NCBI GenBank assembly: GCA_029864805.1
Contig: JAOTSS010000001.1
Coordinates: 17,454-81,453, forward strand
DNA length: 64,000 nucleotides
Direction of reading: 5' to 3'
From: Candidatus Nitrosopumilus sp.
GTDB lineage: Archaea; Thermoproteota; Nitrososphaeria; Nitrososphaerales; Nitrosopumilaceae
Under the pieces are notes generated by a model. The model was not told where the DNA came from and did not search any database. It worked only from the letters and a program-made list of their open reading frames with translations. Numbering within the stretch: position 1 is the first letter of the stretch; every line of letters starts with the position of its first letter. Shown piece after piece: positions 7,946 through 16,374 of the stretch. The position numbers and the translations under genes were made by a program.

Positions 7946-8906
7946 TTCTTTCTATTAATTCACGGTCCTTTTTAGCGTCGTTTCCACCCATTGTCAAATA
8001 CCCCTCAGTGATTATTCCGTTTGCACCGCTTTGCAGTAGTTCTTCACCGGAATCATCTAGTTTTGATTCCCTGCCTCCAGAAATTTTGATTACTGATTCT
8101 GGCAGTAAAAATCGTATGACTGAAAAAATTCTTACTATCTCAGAATTTGGAAGATCTGTCTGCAATTCTAGTGGTGTTCCTGGCATTGGAACTAGAATGT
8201 TAATTGTTACTTCTTCTGGATACAGTCTCCCTAATTCAAGTGCTAATTCCAATCTTTGTTCTCTTGTTTCTCCCAATCCAATAATCCCGCCAGTACACAA
8301 TTCCAATCCTGCTTCTCTTGCAATGCCTAATGTCTTTAGCCTATCTTCGTAAGTGTGGGTTGTACAAATTTCTGGAAATTTAGATCTTGCAGTTTCTAAA
8401 TTATGGTTGTATCTTCTGACTTTGAGTTCTTTTAGTTTTGTTGCTTGCTCTGGTGTCAAAAAACCTAAACTACACTCAACGCTAATGCCCACTTTGTCAT
8501 TAATCTCAGAAATGATTTTGCAAACTTTTTCAAAATCTTTTGACGATGGCTCTCTCCATGCAGCGACAAGACAATATGATTCTGCACCGTCTTCTTTTGC
8601 TTTTTGTGCTTTGCTTACCACTTCGTCTGGTGATGGTAATTGATATGTCTCTATACCCGTATCAAAAAATGCTGATTGCCCACAAAATGTGCAATCCTCA
8701 CTACATGCATTTTTTTTAATGTTGTTTAATTGCTCCACATCGACTTTTCTTCCGTTATATTCCCGGGTAATTCCGTTTGCACATGACGCAAGCTCTTTCA
8801 AATCATCTTCTGGAATATTCAATAGTTTTTTTGCATCGTCTGCAGAAATACCGACTCCTGAAAATACTCTTTCTTGACATTCTTTGATAAACTCCAGAGT
8901 GCTCAT
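7929..8906 (-). CDS. bioB: biotin synthase (radical SAM)
   Basis: The 325-residue protein inserts sulfur into dethiobiotin. The radical-SAM cluster motif is CSEDCTFC (C68, C72, C75), followed by family blocks ESYCLVAAWREPS, VECSLGFLTPEQ, RYNHNLETARSKFP and GGIIGLGETREQR. NILVPMPGTPL and the KISGGRES arginine that contacts the second cluster are present. ATG at 8904-8906 lies about 25 nt from a TATA box, so the mRNA is probably leaderless. A BirA-like operator lies just upstream. Confidence 0.96.
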   Translation of the reverse strand: MSTLEFIKECQERVFSGVGISADDAKKLLNIPEDDLKELASCANGITREYNGRKVDVEQLNNIKKNACSEDCTFCGQSAFFDTGIETYQLPSPDEVVSKAQKAKEDGAESYCLVAAWREPSSKDFEKVCKIISEINDKVGISVECSLGFLTPEQATKLKELKVRRYNHNLETARSKFPEICTTHTYEDRLKTLGIAREAGLELCTGGIIGLGETREQRLELALELGRLYPEEVTINILVPMPGTPLELQTDLPNSEIVRIFSVIRFLLPESVIKISGGRESKLDDSGEELLQSGANGIITEGYLTMGGNDAKKDRELIERIGLQS

Positions 8907-8927
8907 AATGAGAATAAGAAATACTCC

Positions 8928-8935
8928 ATTTATAA
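8928..8935 (-). promoter_or_regulatory. TATA box of bioB
   Basis: The minus strand reads TTATAAAT. Its centre is about 25 nt from the A of the bioB ATG, the distance expected between an archaeal TATA box and the transcription start. That predicts a leaderless bioBF mRNA. Confidence 0.6.
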
Positions 8936-8946
8936 CAATAATGGAA

Positions 8947-8978
8947 AGGTTAACCTAATCTTGCATGGGAGTTAACAA
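8947..8978. promoter_or_regulatory. putative BirA (biotin repressor) operator
   Basis: Two half sites, AGGTTAACC (8947-8955) and AGTTAACAA (8970-8978), are separated by 14 nt. Read on the minus strand this is TTGTTAACT-N14-GGTTAACCT, close to the known BirA consensus TTGTAAACC-N14-16-GGTTTACAA. It lies between the 3' end of bioA and the bioB TATA box, where a repressor could control bioBF in response to biotin. The BirA gene itself is not in the window. Confidence 0.55.
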
Positions 8979-10301
8979 TCAAATCACTTTTGACTTTGCT
9001 GATTCAATAGTAGATATGGTTTTCTCTAAGAGCAAACTCAGTTCTGTTTCTGTTATTACCAGAGGTGGCACCAACATGACTATGTTTCCAAGGGTTCTAA
9101 GGTAGATTCCATTCTTTTTTCCTTCATCAAAAAATATCTTGTTGATTGATTTTTTGGTATGGATTGCCGTCTTTTTTTCCTTATTTGATACTATTTCTAT
9201 CCCCATAAGCATTCCTTTATGCCTGATGTCTCCTACAACATCAATTTCTGAAATCTTTTGATAGTACTCTTCAAAAATTTTGGATGTATTTTGGATTTTT
9301 TTAATCAGGTTGTATTTTTTATACATTTTGAGATTTTCTAAAGCAACAGCTGCTGCAATGGGGTTTCCAGTGTATGTGTGTCCATGAAACAGATGTTTCC
9401 AATCATTAAATTCACCTAAAAATGAATCGTATACTGTCTTGTTTGTCAATGTGGCAGCCATTGTCAGATATCCACCGGTCAACATTTTGCCGTATGCTAC
9501 TATGTCTGGAACGCTTTTTTGTTCTTCATATTGAAACATAGAACCTAGCCTTCCAAAACCAGTTGCTATCTCATCTAAGACAAAAAGTACGTTGTATTTT
9601 TTACATAGTTGACTTATTTTTTTCTGAAATCCTTTTGGATAAATTATTACGCCTCCTGCTACTTGCGCACCACTTTCCATGATAAATGCCGCAATGTCAT
9701 TTCTTTGTAAAAATCTCGTTTCAATTTTTTCCAAGCAATGATTTTGATAATCTGAAAAAGTAAATCCAGTTGGAACTCTGTATTTATTTGGTACGGGAAA
9801 TTGCAATGTTGTAAACAATTGTTTTTTAAATTTGCCAAAAAATTCTGGTACATACCCTACTGACATTGCTCCAAATGTATCTCCATGATACCCATTTTCT
9901 AGTGTTGCAATCTTTGTTCTCTTTTTCTCACCAATATTTTTCCAATACTGAAGTGCTAATTTGATAGCTATCTCCATTGCTGATGAGCCATTGTCTGAAT
10001 AAAAGACCTTGTGCATTTCTGGAGATATTTTTACAAGATTTCCTGCTAGTTTTTCTGCAGGTTCGTTAGTTAGATTAAACATCGATGAATGCTGTAGTTT
10101 TTTACTTTGAGTCTTTATTGCACGGATTAATTCTGGATTGGAATGTCCCCAGACATTACACCACATTGAACCTACCGCATCAACAATTTTTCTCCCTTTT
10201 GAATCTGTTAGCCATATCCCTTTGGCGCTCCTTATTTCATCAAAAGAATCCCATTCACTCATCTGAGTGTTTGGATGCCAAACAAAACTAGTTTTCTTCA
10301 A
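8979..10301 (-). CDS. bioA: adenosylmethionine-8-amino-7-oxononanoate aminotransferase
   Basis: The 440-residue class III aminotransferase converts KAPA to DAPA in biotin synthesis. Family motifs seen are VDAVGSMWCNVWGHSNPEL, YSDNGSSAMEIAIKLALQYW and NGYHGDTFGAMSVG. FVLDEIATGFGRLG carries the PLP-binding aspartate, and YGKMLTGGYLTMAAT carries the PLP lysine. The start is TTG at 10299-10301 (MKKTSFVWHPNTQMSEW matches family N-termini). It is divergent from bioD with 74 nt between the starts, and upstream of bioB, from which it is separated by the operator region. Confidence 0.95.
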   Translation of the reverse strand: MKKTSFVWHPNTQMSEWDSFDEIRSAKGIWLTDSKGRKIVDAVGSMWCNVWGHSNPELIRAIKTQSKKLQHSSMFNLTNEPAEKLAGNLVKISPEMHKVFYSDNGSSAMEIAIKLALQYWKNIGEKKRTKIATLENGYHGDTFGAMSVGYVPEFFGKFKKQLFTTLQFPVPNKYRVPTGFTFSDYQNHCLEKIETRFLQRNDIAAFIMESGAQVAGGVIIYPKGFQKKISQLCKKYNVLFVLDEIATGFGRLGSMFQYEEQKSVPDIVAYGKMLTGGYLTMAATLTNKTVYDSFLGEFNDWKHLFHGHTYTGNPIAAAVALENLKMYKKYNLIKKIQNTSKIFEEYYQKISEIDVVGDIRHKGMLMGIEIVSNKEKKTAIHTKKSINKIFFDEGKKNGIYLRTLGNIVMLVPPLVITETELSLLLEKTISTIESAKSKVI

Positions 10302-10375
10302 ACAAATCTGGTATCTTTGATCTTCTTAATAACCAAACGATAAGATTAATCAATTATTGTTTTAGACGATATTTG

Positions 10376-11059
10376 ATGAATTCCTTCTTTATCACTGGAA
10401 CTGACACTGATGTGGGCAAGACATACGTTACTGCTGGTTTAGCCGTGACTCTAAGAAAAATGGGTATTAATGTTGGTGTTATGAAGCCTTTTGCAGCAGG
10501 AATTGCTCAGAGGAATGGCTTCAAATCTGAAGATGTTGAAATTTTATCCAACGCCGCACAAGTAAATGATCCTGAAAGTTTAGTAAATCCACAATTTTTT
10601 CCAATTCCTGCATCACCTTATACTGCTTACAAGAAATTAAAAATAAAGCCGAAAATCTCAATCGTACTTACAAATTTCAAAAAACTATCAAAACTTCATG
10701 ATCTGATTCTGGTGGAGGGAATGGGCGGGGTGATGACTCCAATTTTGAAACATTACTATATTTCTAGTTTGATAAAAGATATGAAAATTCCAACTGTTAT
10801 TGTCACAAGTAGCAGGATTGGTACTGTAAATCACACCTTGATGACCTGCATGATGTGCAAAAAATACAAAATTTCAATTAAAGGAATAATCATCAATAAT
10901 TTTGAAAACGGTTATTCTGTTCCTCAATTAAAAAAAGATCTGGAGGGTCTCACCGGTGTCAAAGTTTTGGGTTCGATACCGTTCATTAAAAACATGAGCG
11001 ACGCTTCATTGAATAGAATATTTAAAAAAAATCTTGATATAAATCGCCTTCTAAAATAA
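10376..11059 (+). CDS. bioD: dethiobiotin synthetase
   Basis: The 227-residue ATPase closes the ureido ring to make dethiobiotin. The P-loop FFITGTDTDVGKT sits at residues 4-16, the KPFAAG substrate lysine near 40, and the LVEGMGGVMTPI block near 113. ATG at 10376 is chosen over a TTG directly before it. Together with bioA, bioB and bioF it gives the complete late biotin pathway from pimeloyl thioester. Its promoter must lie in the 74-nt gap shared with bioA. Confidence 0.94.
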   Translation: MNSFFITGTDTDVGKTYVTAGLAVTLRKMGINVGVMKPFAAGIAQRNGFKSEDVEILSNAAQVNDPESLVNPQFFPIPASPYTAYKKLKIKPKISIVLTNFKKLSKLHDLILVEGMGGVMTPILKHYYISSLIKDMKIPTVIVTSSRIGTVNHTLMTCMMCKKYKISIKGIIINNFENGYSVPQLKKDLEGLTGVKVLGSIPFIKNMSDASLNRIFKKNLDINRLLK

Positions 11060-11069
11060 CATTACAAAA

Positions 11070-11618
11070 TCATATTCGTAAAATTTTGAATTTATTTGTA
11101 CCACCTACATTACTGAACTGTGCAATCTCAAAGATGATTTTTGAAAACGAGTTGTTTTCTTTAGATAAAATGAATGATTTTTTTGCAACTGGGATATTTT
11201 TTGACAGGACCAACCAAATGTTTTCTTTTTCATGTTGGATCTTTTCTAATAGTTCTATTTTTTTATTAATTATGCTGATGTCTGACGATTTTGGTATGCA
11301 AATTAATAACGTCTTTTTTTGATCTTTTTCCAATGTTTTGATATCTGGGATTACTATGTCTAATTCAATCCCATGGTATTCTATTTTTCTTTGGCTAGTG
11401 ATCAATGCGTTTGTTAACAAATAATGGAGTAATCCTGTAGCTAAAACCCCGACTGCTTCATCTTCTTCGGCCATTGAAGTTATTTTGTCATAACAATTAT
11501 TGGTAACATCCTCGATTATCTGATCAAATTTTTTCTCAGAAATTAATTTGGGAATGGACTGTGATTTTTCTATATAATCAAATATGTGATCTTTAATCGG
11601 ATTTGAATCTTCTGACAA
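11070..11618 (-). CDS. conserved hypothetical protein, nuclease-like fold possible
   Basis: The 182-residue protein has an N-terminal helical part and a central segment RKIEYHGIELDIVIPDIKTL followed by KKTLLICIPKSSD. That strand-D-strand arrangement loosely recalls restriction-endonuclease-like folds, but the catalytic pattern is not convincing. No family is recognised. Start is TTG at 11616-11618. It is convergent with bioD with a 10-nt gap. Confidence 0.6.
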   Translation of the reverse strand: MSEDSNPIKDHIFDYIEKSQSIPKLISEKKFDQIIEDVTNNCYDKITSMAEEDEAVGVLATGLLHYLLTNALITSQRKIEYHGIELDIVIPDIKTLEKDQKKTLLICIPKSSDISIINKKIELLEKIQHEKENIWLVLSKNIPVAKKSFILSKENNSFSKIIFEIAQFSNVGGTNKFKILRI

Positions 11619-11772
11619 TGTATTGTATTAATGAGATGTCACTTGTATTTGGATTTACCCTAAAATCCCATCTGTTTTTTCTGGACGTGTGGCAAAACGA
11701 ATCTGAATTTACGCGATGATTTTTTTACAATCCACGACAGGCTTAATTTACGTCTTCATACACACATGATTG

Positions 11773-11919
11773 TTGGCTAGAATTGAGAATGAAAGACATC
11801 TGGAACTATTAAAACAAAAAGAAGAGTTAGAAAGGAATCGCCCCCATGATATTGATGCGATGAGGAAATGGAAACATTCTATGGGTAAAATCTTGCAAGA
11901 ATTGGAATTATTCAAGTAA
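11773..11919 (+). CDS. small helical protein (48 aa)
   Basis: A TTG-started frame encodes MARIENERHLELLKQKEELE, then RNRPHDIDAMRKWKHSMGKI and LQELELFK. It is highly charged, free of cysteine and predicted almost fully helical, like a short coiled coil. Good codon regularity suggests a true gene. Function unknown. Confidence 0.5.
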   Translation: MARIENERHLELLKQKEELERNRPHDIDAMRKWKHSMGKILQELELFK

Positions 11920-11954
11920 CAACACGCTTAAGTCCATACAAAATTCAGTTAACC

Positions 11955-12104
11955 ATGAACTGTAATCAAAAAAGTGAAGCCCATGTTTGGAGGTTTTCAA
12001 AGTACACTAAAATGTGTAGATGTGTTAAATGTAAATCTAGAATTCCAATTACCAAAGAAGAGTTTGCTCAAAAATGGGGTACCAAAACCCCTTTGGCCAA
12101 ATAG
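11955..12104 (+). CDS. small zinc-binding-like protein (49 aa)
   Basis: The ATG-started frame reads MNCNQKSEAHVWRFSKYTKM, then CRCVKCKSRIPITKEEFAQK and WGTKTPLAK. The C-x-C-x2-C cluster with an upstream cysteine and histidine suggests metal binding. It overlaps another, less plausible frame (11974-12162). A T-rich terminator follows at once, which supports a complete small transcription unit. Function unknown. Confidence 0.6.
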   Translation: MNCNQKSEAHVWRFSKYTKMCRCVKCKSRIPITKEEFAQKWGTKTPLAK

Positions 12105-12107
12105 GCT

Positions 12108-12120
12108 ATTTTTTTTATTT
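12108..12120 (+). terminator. T-rich terminator after the small zinc protein
   Basis: A run of eight T with flanking A/T follows the stop codon by 4 nt. Archaeal RNA polymerase terminates at such U-tracts without needing a hairpin. Confidence 0.4.
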
Positions 12121-12203
12121 GTTAATAATCCTGTTGTTAATCCTGTTTGCAGAATTCTTTAATTAAATTAATTATGCAAAATTTGAAATTATTTTTTAAA
12201 ACT

Positions 12204-13598
12204 TTATTCGTTAAAGACGTAACGCCTTTCGCCTCTTGATTCCCTATCTGTATTTACATTGACTAGCACAAACTCTTTCTTTGAATGAACCATGGATTCT
12301 TCTGGAAGTAGCTTGTTTTCATGTAGTTCCTCATACTCTTCCAATGTCAATCTCCTTCTCTCTCCAATTTCTGCTTCTAGGTTCATGTTTTTTACAATCT
12401 CCTTGTATTCAGGCTGAATTACTCCACTGAATACCATTGCACTACTTCCACTTCCATAAGATCCGAATCCTACTCTTTTTGCTTCCAAGTCAATTCCTTT
12501 CTGAAATTCATACTCTAAACTGCTTCTAAATCCTAAATACAATGATGCAGTATACAGATTTCCAATCATACTTGACGCAATCAGTGAACTTGAAAGTTTT
12601 GCTTCATACACTTCTTGATATTCACGAGTATTGGTAAAGAGTTTTGTAAACTCGTGATCTTTCGCCATGAATTCTTCATCAGCCAATACTGATTCAATTG
12701 TTCCACGCGGATCTTTTGGTTTTGGTTCTTCAACGCCTATCTCTTGTAAAATTCTTTTCCATCTTGGTAGCTGACGCCATTCATGTCTTATCAAATATGC
12801 CAACGCTTTCTTTCCCATGTTACTATAAGGCAAATGCATGTTGATGTAATCCATATGGTCCAAAATTGTCTCCCCTGGTTCTATTTTTATTAGTCCTGAA
12901 GAAATAACTTTTCTCTTATATGCTTCCAATGCTTTTCTGACTTGAATCATGTAAAGTAAATTAGAATATTGCCCATGTACAATTGGCGTTTCTTTTCCAA
13001 AAGGTCTGTAAAAATCATATTCGTCTTTAATTGATGTGGCGGTAACTTTAGGATCAAATGCTAATAATCGTGGATTATCATTTAGCAACATGACTACTGC
13101 TCCTGCACCCTGAGTCATCTCTCCACTAGAACCCATGTCATATTTTGCAATATCTGATACTACGACTAGAGCATGTTTTCCTTCTGCCTCTCCTGCTCTA
13201 ATCCAATTTGTATTGTCATAAAGTGCATATGAGCCACTGACGCATGCAAATTTGGTTTCAACTCCGCCACAATGCTCAAAAGCACCTTGACCATAAACTT
13301 GCTCCAGCATTCCAACAACGTATGAATTCATTGCTTTTGATTCATCAAATGCCGATTCTGTAGAAACATATAATCTTCCAATATCTTCTGGAGATAATTT
13401 GTTTTTTTGCATGATTCTCAAACAGGCATTTGCTGCAAGACATGCTGGGTCTTGATTGGCATCAACAATTGCCATTTGGGATACTCCTAGACCTTTTTGT
13501 AATTTTACTGGGTCTAGGCCTCTAGCTCTTGCAAAATCAGACGCGTCAATATACAGTCTAGGAATGTATATTGCAATGTCATCTATGCCAGCTGCCAT
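12204..13598 (-). CDS. hydroxymethylglutaryl-CoA synthase
   Basis: The 464-residue thiolase-fold enzyme condenses acetyl-CoA with acetoacetyl-CoA, the committed entry to the mevalonate pathway for archaeal isoprenoid lipids. Seen are GIDDIAIYIPRLYID at the N-terminus, the general base in YVSTESAFDESK (E81), the nucleophile in KFACVSGSYAL (C119) and the histidine segment in MHLPYSNMGKKALAYL. It is longer than the roughly 350-residue euryarchaeal/crenarchaeal type and in length closer to eukaryotic/bacterial enzymes. Start ATG at 13596-13598. Transcribed alone. The thiolase/DUF35 pair at 23.5-25 kb could supply acetoacetyl-CoA. Confidence 0.92.
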   Translation of the reverse strand: MAAGIDDIAIYIPRLYIDASDFARARGLDPVKLQKGLGVSQMAIVDANQDPACLAANACLRIMQKNKLSPEDIGRLYVSTESAFDESKAMNSYVVGMLEQVYGQGAFEHCGGVETKFACVSGSYALYDNTNWIRAGEAEGKHALVVVSDIAKYDMGSSGEMTQGAGAVVMLLNDNPRLLAFDPKVTATSIKDEYDFYRPFGKETPIVHGQYSNLLYMIQVRKALEAYKRKVISSGLIKIEPGETILDHMDYINMHLPYSNMGKKALAYLIRHEWRQLPRWKRILQEIGVEEPKPKDPRGTIESVLADEEFMAKDHEFTKLFTNTREYQEVYEAKLSSSLIASSMIGNLYTASLYLGFRSSLEYEFQKGIDLEAKRVGFGSYGSGSSAMVFSGVIQPEYKEIVKNMNLEAEIGERRRLTLEEYEELHENKLLPEESMVHSKKEFVLVNVNTDRESRGERRYVFNE

Positions 13599-13702
13599 AA
13601 GCTTGGCTCCGATTTTTCATTAATAAGGTTATTGTGTAAATTCTAAATAACTAGGAAGGAAATTTCCCTGATTCTATAAATTATTAATAAATAATTTGAT
13701 CG

Positions 13703-14470
13703 CTATTTTGTTCTTTCAAGTTCTTCTTCAAAAATTTTTTCAAATACTTCAAAAGGCTGAGCACCAAAAACTCGAGATGTTTTTCCATCCTGTCCTACGA
13801 CAAAAAATGCGGGAGTGCCTGTCAATCCAAGAGATTTTGCATCCTCATTACTTGCTAGAATAATCTGTGAATGTTTTTTACTATTCATGCATTCAGACCA
13901 CTCACTCATATCCAATTTTATTTCTTGTGCAAACTTTGCAAGATTCTCAGACGATGCCCATCCATTATTTTCTCCAGTCCAATTTGAATATAGTATATCA
14001 TGATATTCCCAAAATAAGTTTTGATCATTTGCACAGTGAGCACCGTGTGATGCAGTTACTGAATCAGGACCAATGATGTTGTAATCTTTGAAAATCATTC
14101 TAACTTTTCCTGTTTCAACATATTTTTCTAATATCTTATCTTCGGTTGTGTGAAAAAATACGTTACAGAAATGACATTGATAATCTCCAAATTCTACTAA
14201 TGTAACTGACGCATTTGGATTTCCAAGTAACGGTGAACCATTTGCCAAAAATGTATTCATGGTAATTTTTGGTGGCCCTGACTCTTGAATTTGAGGCGTT
14301 GGTTCTATTTTTAATTCTGGCTGATTACTATCCTGAAATCCTAAAAATACTACAATGATCACTATGGATGCAACAGCAGCACCTATTCCAAGTGATGGTC
14401 CATGTATCAATAAAAAAATAAATTTTCTGACCCATTTAGTCTTTTGTGCTATCTTAATGAAAACTTTCAA
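13703..14470 (-). CDS. membrane-anchored DsbA-like thiol oxidoreductase
   Basis: The 255-residue protein has a basic cytoplasmic N-terminus, one membrane helix (about residues 28-45) and a Pro-rich linker. Then comes a DsbA/thioredoxin_4 domain with FGDYQCHFCNVFF (C99, C102), and the cis-proline loop LGLTGTPAFFVV. It should form or shuffle disulfides outside the membrane. A paralogue with the same architecture lies at 55272-55973. Start TTG at 14468-14470, as no ATG occurs before the domain. Confidence 0.87.
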   Translation of the reverse strand: MKVFIKIAQKTKWVRKFIFLLIHGPSLGIGAAVASIVIIVVFLGFQDSNQPELKIEPTPQIQESGPPKITMNTFLANGSPLLGNPNASVTLVEFGDYQCHFCNVFFHTTEDKILEKYVETGKVRMIFKDYNIIGPDSVTASHGAHCANDQNLFWEYHDILYSNWTGENNGWASSENLAKFAQEIKLDMSEWSECMNSKKHSQIILASNEDAKSLGLTGTPAFFVVGQDGKTSRVFGAQPFEVFEKIFEEELERTK

Positions 14471-14955
14471 TTATCTGTTATTTGCTCAAACTAAACATTT
14501 GTAAAATTTTACATGATTTTGAATTTTCATTTTCTGTAGTTATTGTAACTGTAGTATCTTCCTTAGAATTTTCTAGAATCTTGAATTTTGTTCAAAAATA
14601 CTGTTTTTATTTGCAATTCCATTAGACAAGACTTCTTAATCATCTTCGTTAATTGATAAAATACTCATTGTATTTTCCAAATGGTCATAATTCTAATAAA
14701 AATTGTTTTACTTGTTTCTTGTTTACCAAAAATTTCAATATTTTAATGATCTCCCATTTCAATTTTTTTACGTTTTGTAGTTAATTAAATCCAGATTAAG
14801 GAAACTAAATTGATCTTTTTCAGCTAATCTTTATTCCGTTTTAGATTCTTCATTAATATTGTATCTGGTAGTTTTTCTCAAAGTATATTACATCTGAATT
14901 GGTGAGATCTATTAACCATGATTGTTACACACTGTAATGAACATACTATTGTGTT
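14471..14955. other. intergenic stretch, nothing recognised
   Basis: About 485 nt of very AT-rich sequence lie between divergent genes. I see no RNA gene or strong repeat, only short chance frames such as a 21-codon hydrophobic one near 14681. Confidence 0.5.
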
Positions 14956-15270
14956 ATGCTGGAATTTGAAATGATTTCTTTTGAATATAGAATTCTCAGT
15001 GAATTTAAAATAAAAAAAGCGAAAATTGACACATTATCTAATTTCATTCTAGGACATGCAGATCCTAAAGGGATTGAGGCAAAAGAGGCTTCAGAATTCC
15101 TTGATGTCTTAATTGATGAAATCGATAAATTCTATGTGTCCAATAGTGAAATTCTATCAAATAATGGCAAAAAACCTCACCATAGATCACGTTTACCTGA
15201 AACAAAACAATGGAATGAAAACATAGAAATTTTTTATGAAAAAAATCCCCGCAGAAGACCTAGAAAATAA
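14956..15270 (+). CDS. hypothetical protein (104 aa)
   Basis: The frame has a helical first half (EYRILSEFKIKKAKIDTLSN, then KEASEFLDVLIDEIDKFYV) and a very basic end (EKNPRRRPRK). No family is recognised. It precedes the GAPDH gene by 52 nt on the same strand. The start could be the ATG at 14956 or the one five codons later. Confidence 0.55.
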   Translation: MLEFEMISFEYRILSEFKIKKAKIDTLSNFILGHADPKGIEAKEASEFLDVLIDEIDKFYVSNSEILSNNGKKPHHRSRLPETKQWNENIEIFYEKNPRRRPRK

Positions 15271-15322
15271 ATGAGATTTTCACTACACTAATCTAAATAA
15301 ATGGGTAGAATATATCGAGTTT

Positions 15323-16372
15323 ATGAAAAAAATCTTTGTTAATGGATATGGTTCCATAGGCAGTAGAATTACTTCTTTTTTAAAAGATGATCCTGAAATT
15401 ACAGTTATTGGCGTGGGCAAGTATTCTCCTGATGAAAAAGTTGAAATTGCAATTTCACGAGGTTTGGATGTATATGTTCCTGAAAAAAAGATTGATGATT
15501 TTTCAAATTATAAAATTAAAGGCTCAATAGAATCTGCACTTGATAATTGTGATTTAGTAATTGATGCTGCTCCTGGGGGACATGGTTATAAAAATAAAAT
15601 AAATCTATATGAACCAAAAAACATCCCTGCAATTTATCAGGGAGGGGAATCCGTTATGGGTTCAGAGTCTGTTTCTGATTTATTGTTTAATTCGAGAGCA
15701 AATTATGATCAAGCCATAGGTAAACATCATGTAATGCAAGGAAGCTGTAATGTTACTGGAATGGGTAGAATTTTAGAACCATTACGTGACAAGTTTGGAG
15801 ACAAATTGATTCGTTTTGATGTTACTCTTGTTAGAAGATGGGCCGACATTGAACAAACAGAAAAAAAACTTGATGATACTATAGAAATGTCTGAAAAACC
15901 TCATCATGGTGATGATGTCAAGATGTATTTTGGAAAAGATGCCCCCCTTTATGTTAGGGCAATCAAAGTACCAACGAGACAAATGCATTTGCATATAATG
16001 GATATACGATTCAAAGATGTCGCTCCAAAACCCTCTGAAATTCATGAACTTTTTACAAATGAATTTGGTGTTGCAACCGTTTGGACTGCTAAAGGAACTA
16101 AAGACATTCGAGATTATGCACAAAATATGGGCTTTAATTTTACAGACACAAATATGATCCACATTCATGCAAACATGACTACATCAATCGGTGATACCGT
16201 TCAAATGATGTATTCTGATGACCAAACAGGTATTGTTATTCCTGAAAATCATATGCTTTTACAAGCAATGTTATTTGAAAAATCATACGAAGAAGCATTC
16301 AATCACACTGAATCCATTTTCAATATGAAAGAAAAAAAGCAAAAATTACAAGAGCATTTTGCTAAAAAATAA
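15323..16372 (+). CDS. gap: type II (archaeal) glyceraldehyde-3-phosphate dehydrogenase
   Basis: The 349-residue enzyme interconverts glyceraldehyde 3-phosphate and 1,3-bisphosphoglycerate; in autotrophic thaumarchaea it should run mainly towards sugar synthesis. The Rossmann start is VNGYGSIGSRI at residues 6-16, and the catalytic cysteine is C142 in QGSCNVTGMGRIL. RRWADIEQ and the histidine in KVPTRQMHLHIMDI are archaeal-type features. Length is normal. It ends 3 nt before a convergent gene. Confidence 0.95.
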   Translation: MKKIFVNGYGSIGSRITSFLKDDPEITVIGVGKYSPDEKVEIAISRGLDVYVPEKKIDDFSNYKIKGSIESALDNCDLVIDAAPGGHGYKNKINLYEPKNIPAIYQGGESVMGSESVSDLLFNSRANYDQAIGKHHVMQGSCNVTGMGRILEPLRDKFGDKLIRFDVTLVRRWADIEQTEKKLDDTIEMSEKPHHGDDVKMYFGKDAPLYVRAIKVPTRQMHLHIMDIRFKDVAPKPSEIHELFTNEFGVATVWTAKGTKDIRDYAQNMGFNFTDTNMIHIHANMTTSIGDTVQMMYSDDQTGIVIPENHMLLQAMLFEKSYEEAFNHTESIFNMKEKKQKLQEHFAKK

Positions 16373-16374
16373 TT

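Noticed and set aside
11974..12162. 62-codon plus-strand frame
   Set aside because: It overlaps the better frame 11955-12104, which carries the C-x-C-x2-C cluster and an ATG, and runs into the terminator.
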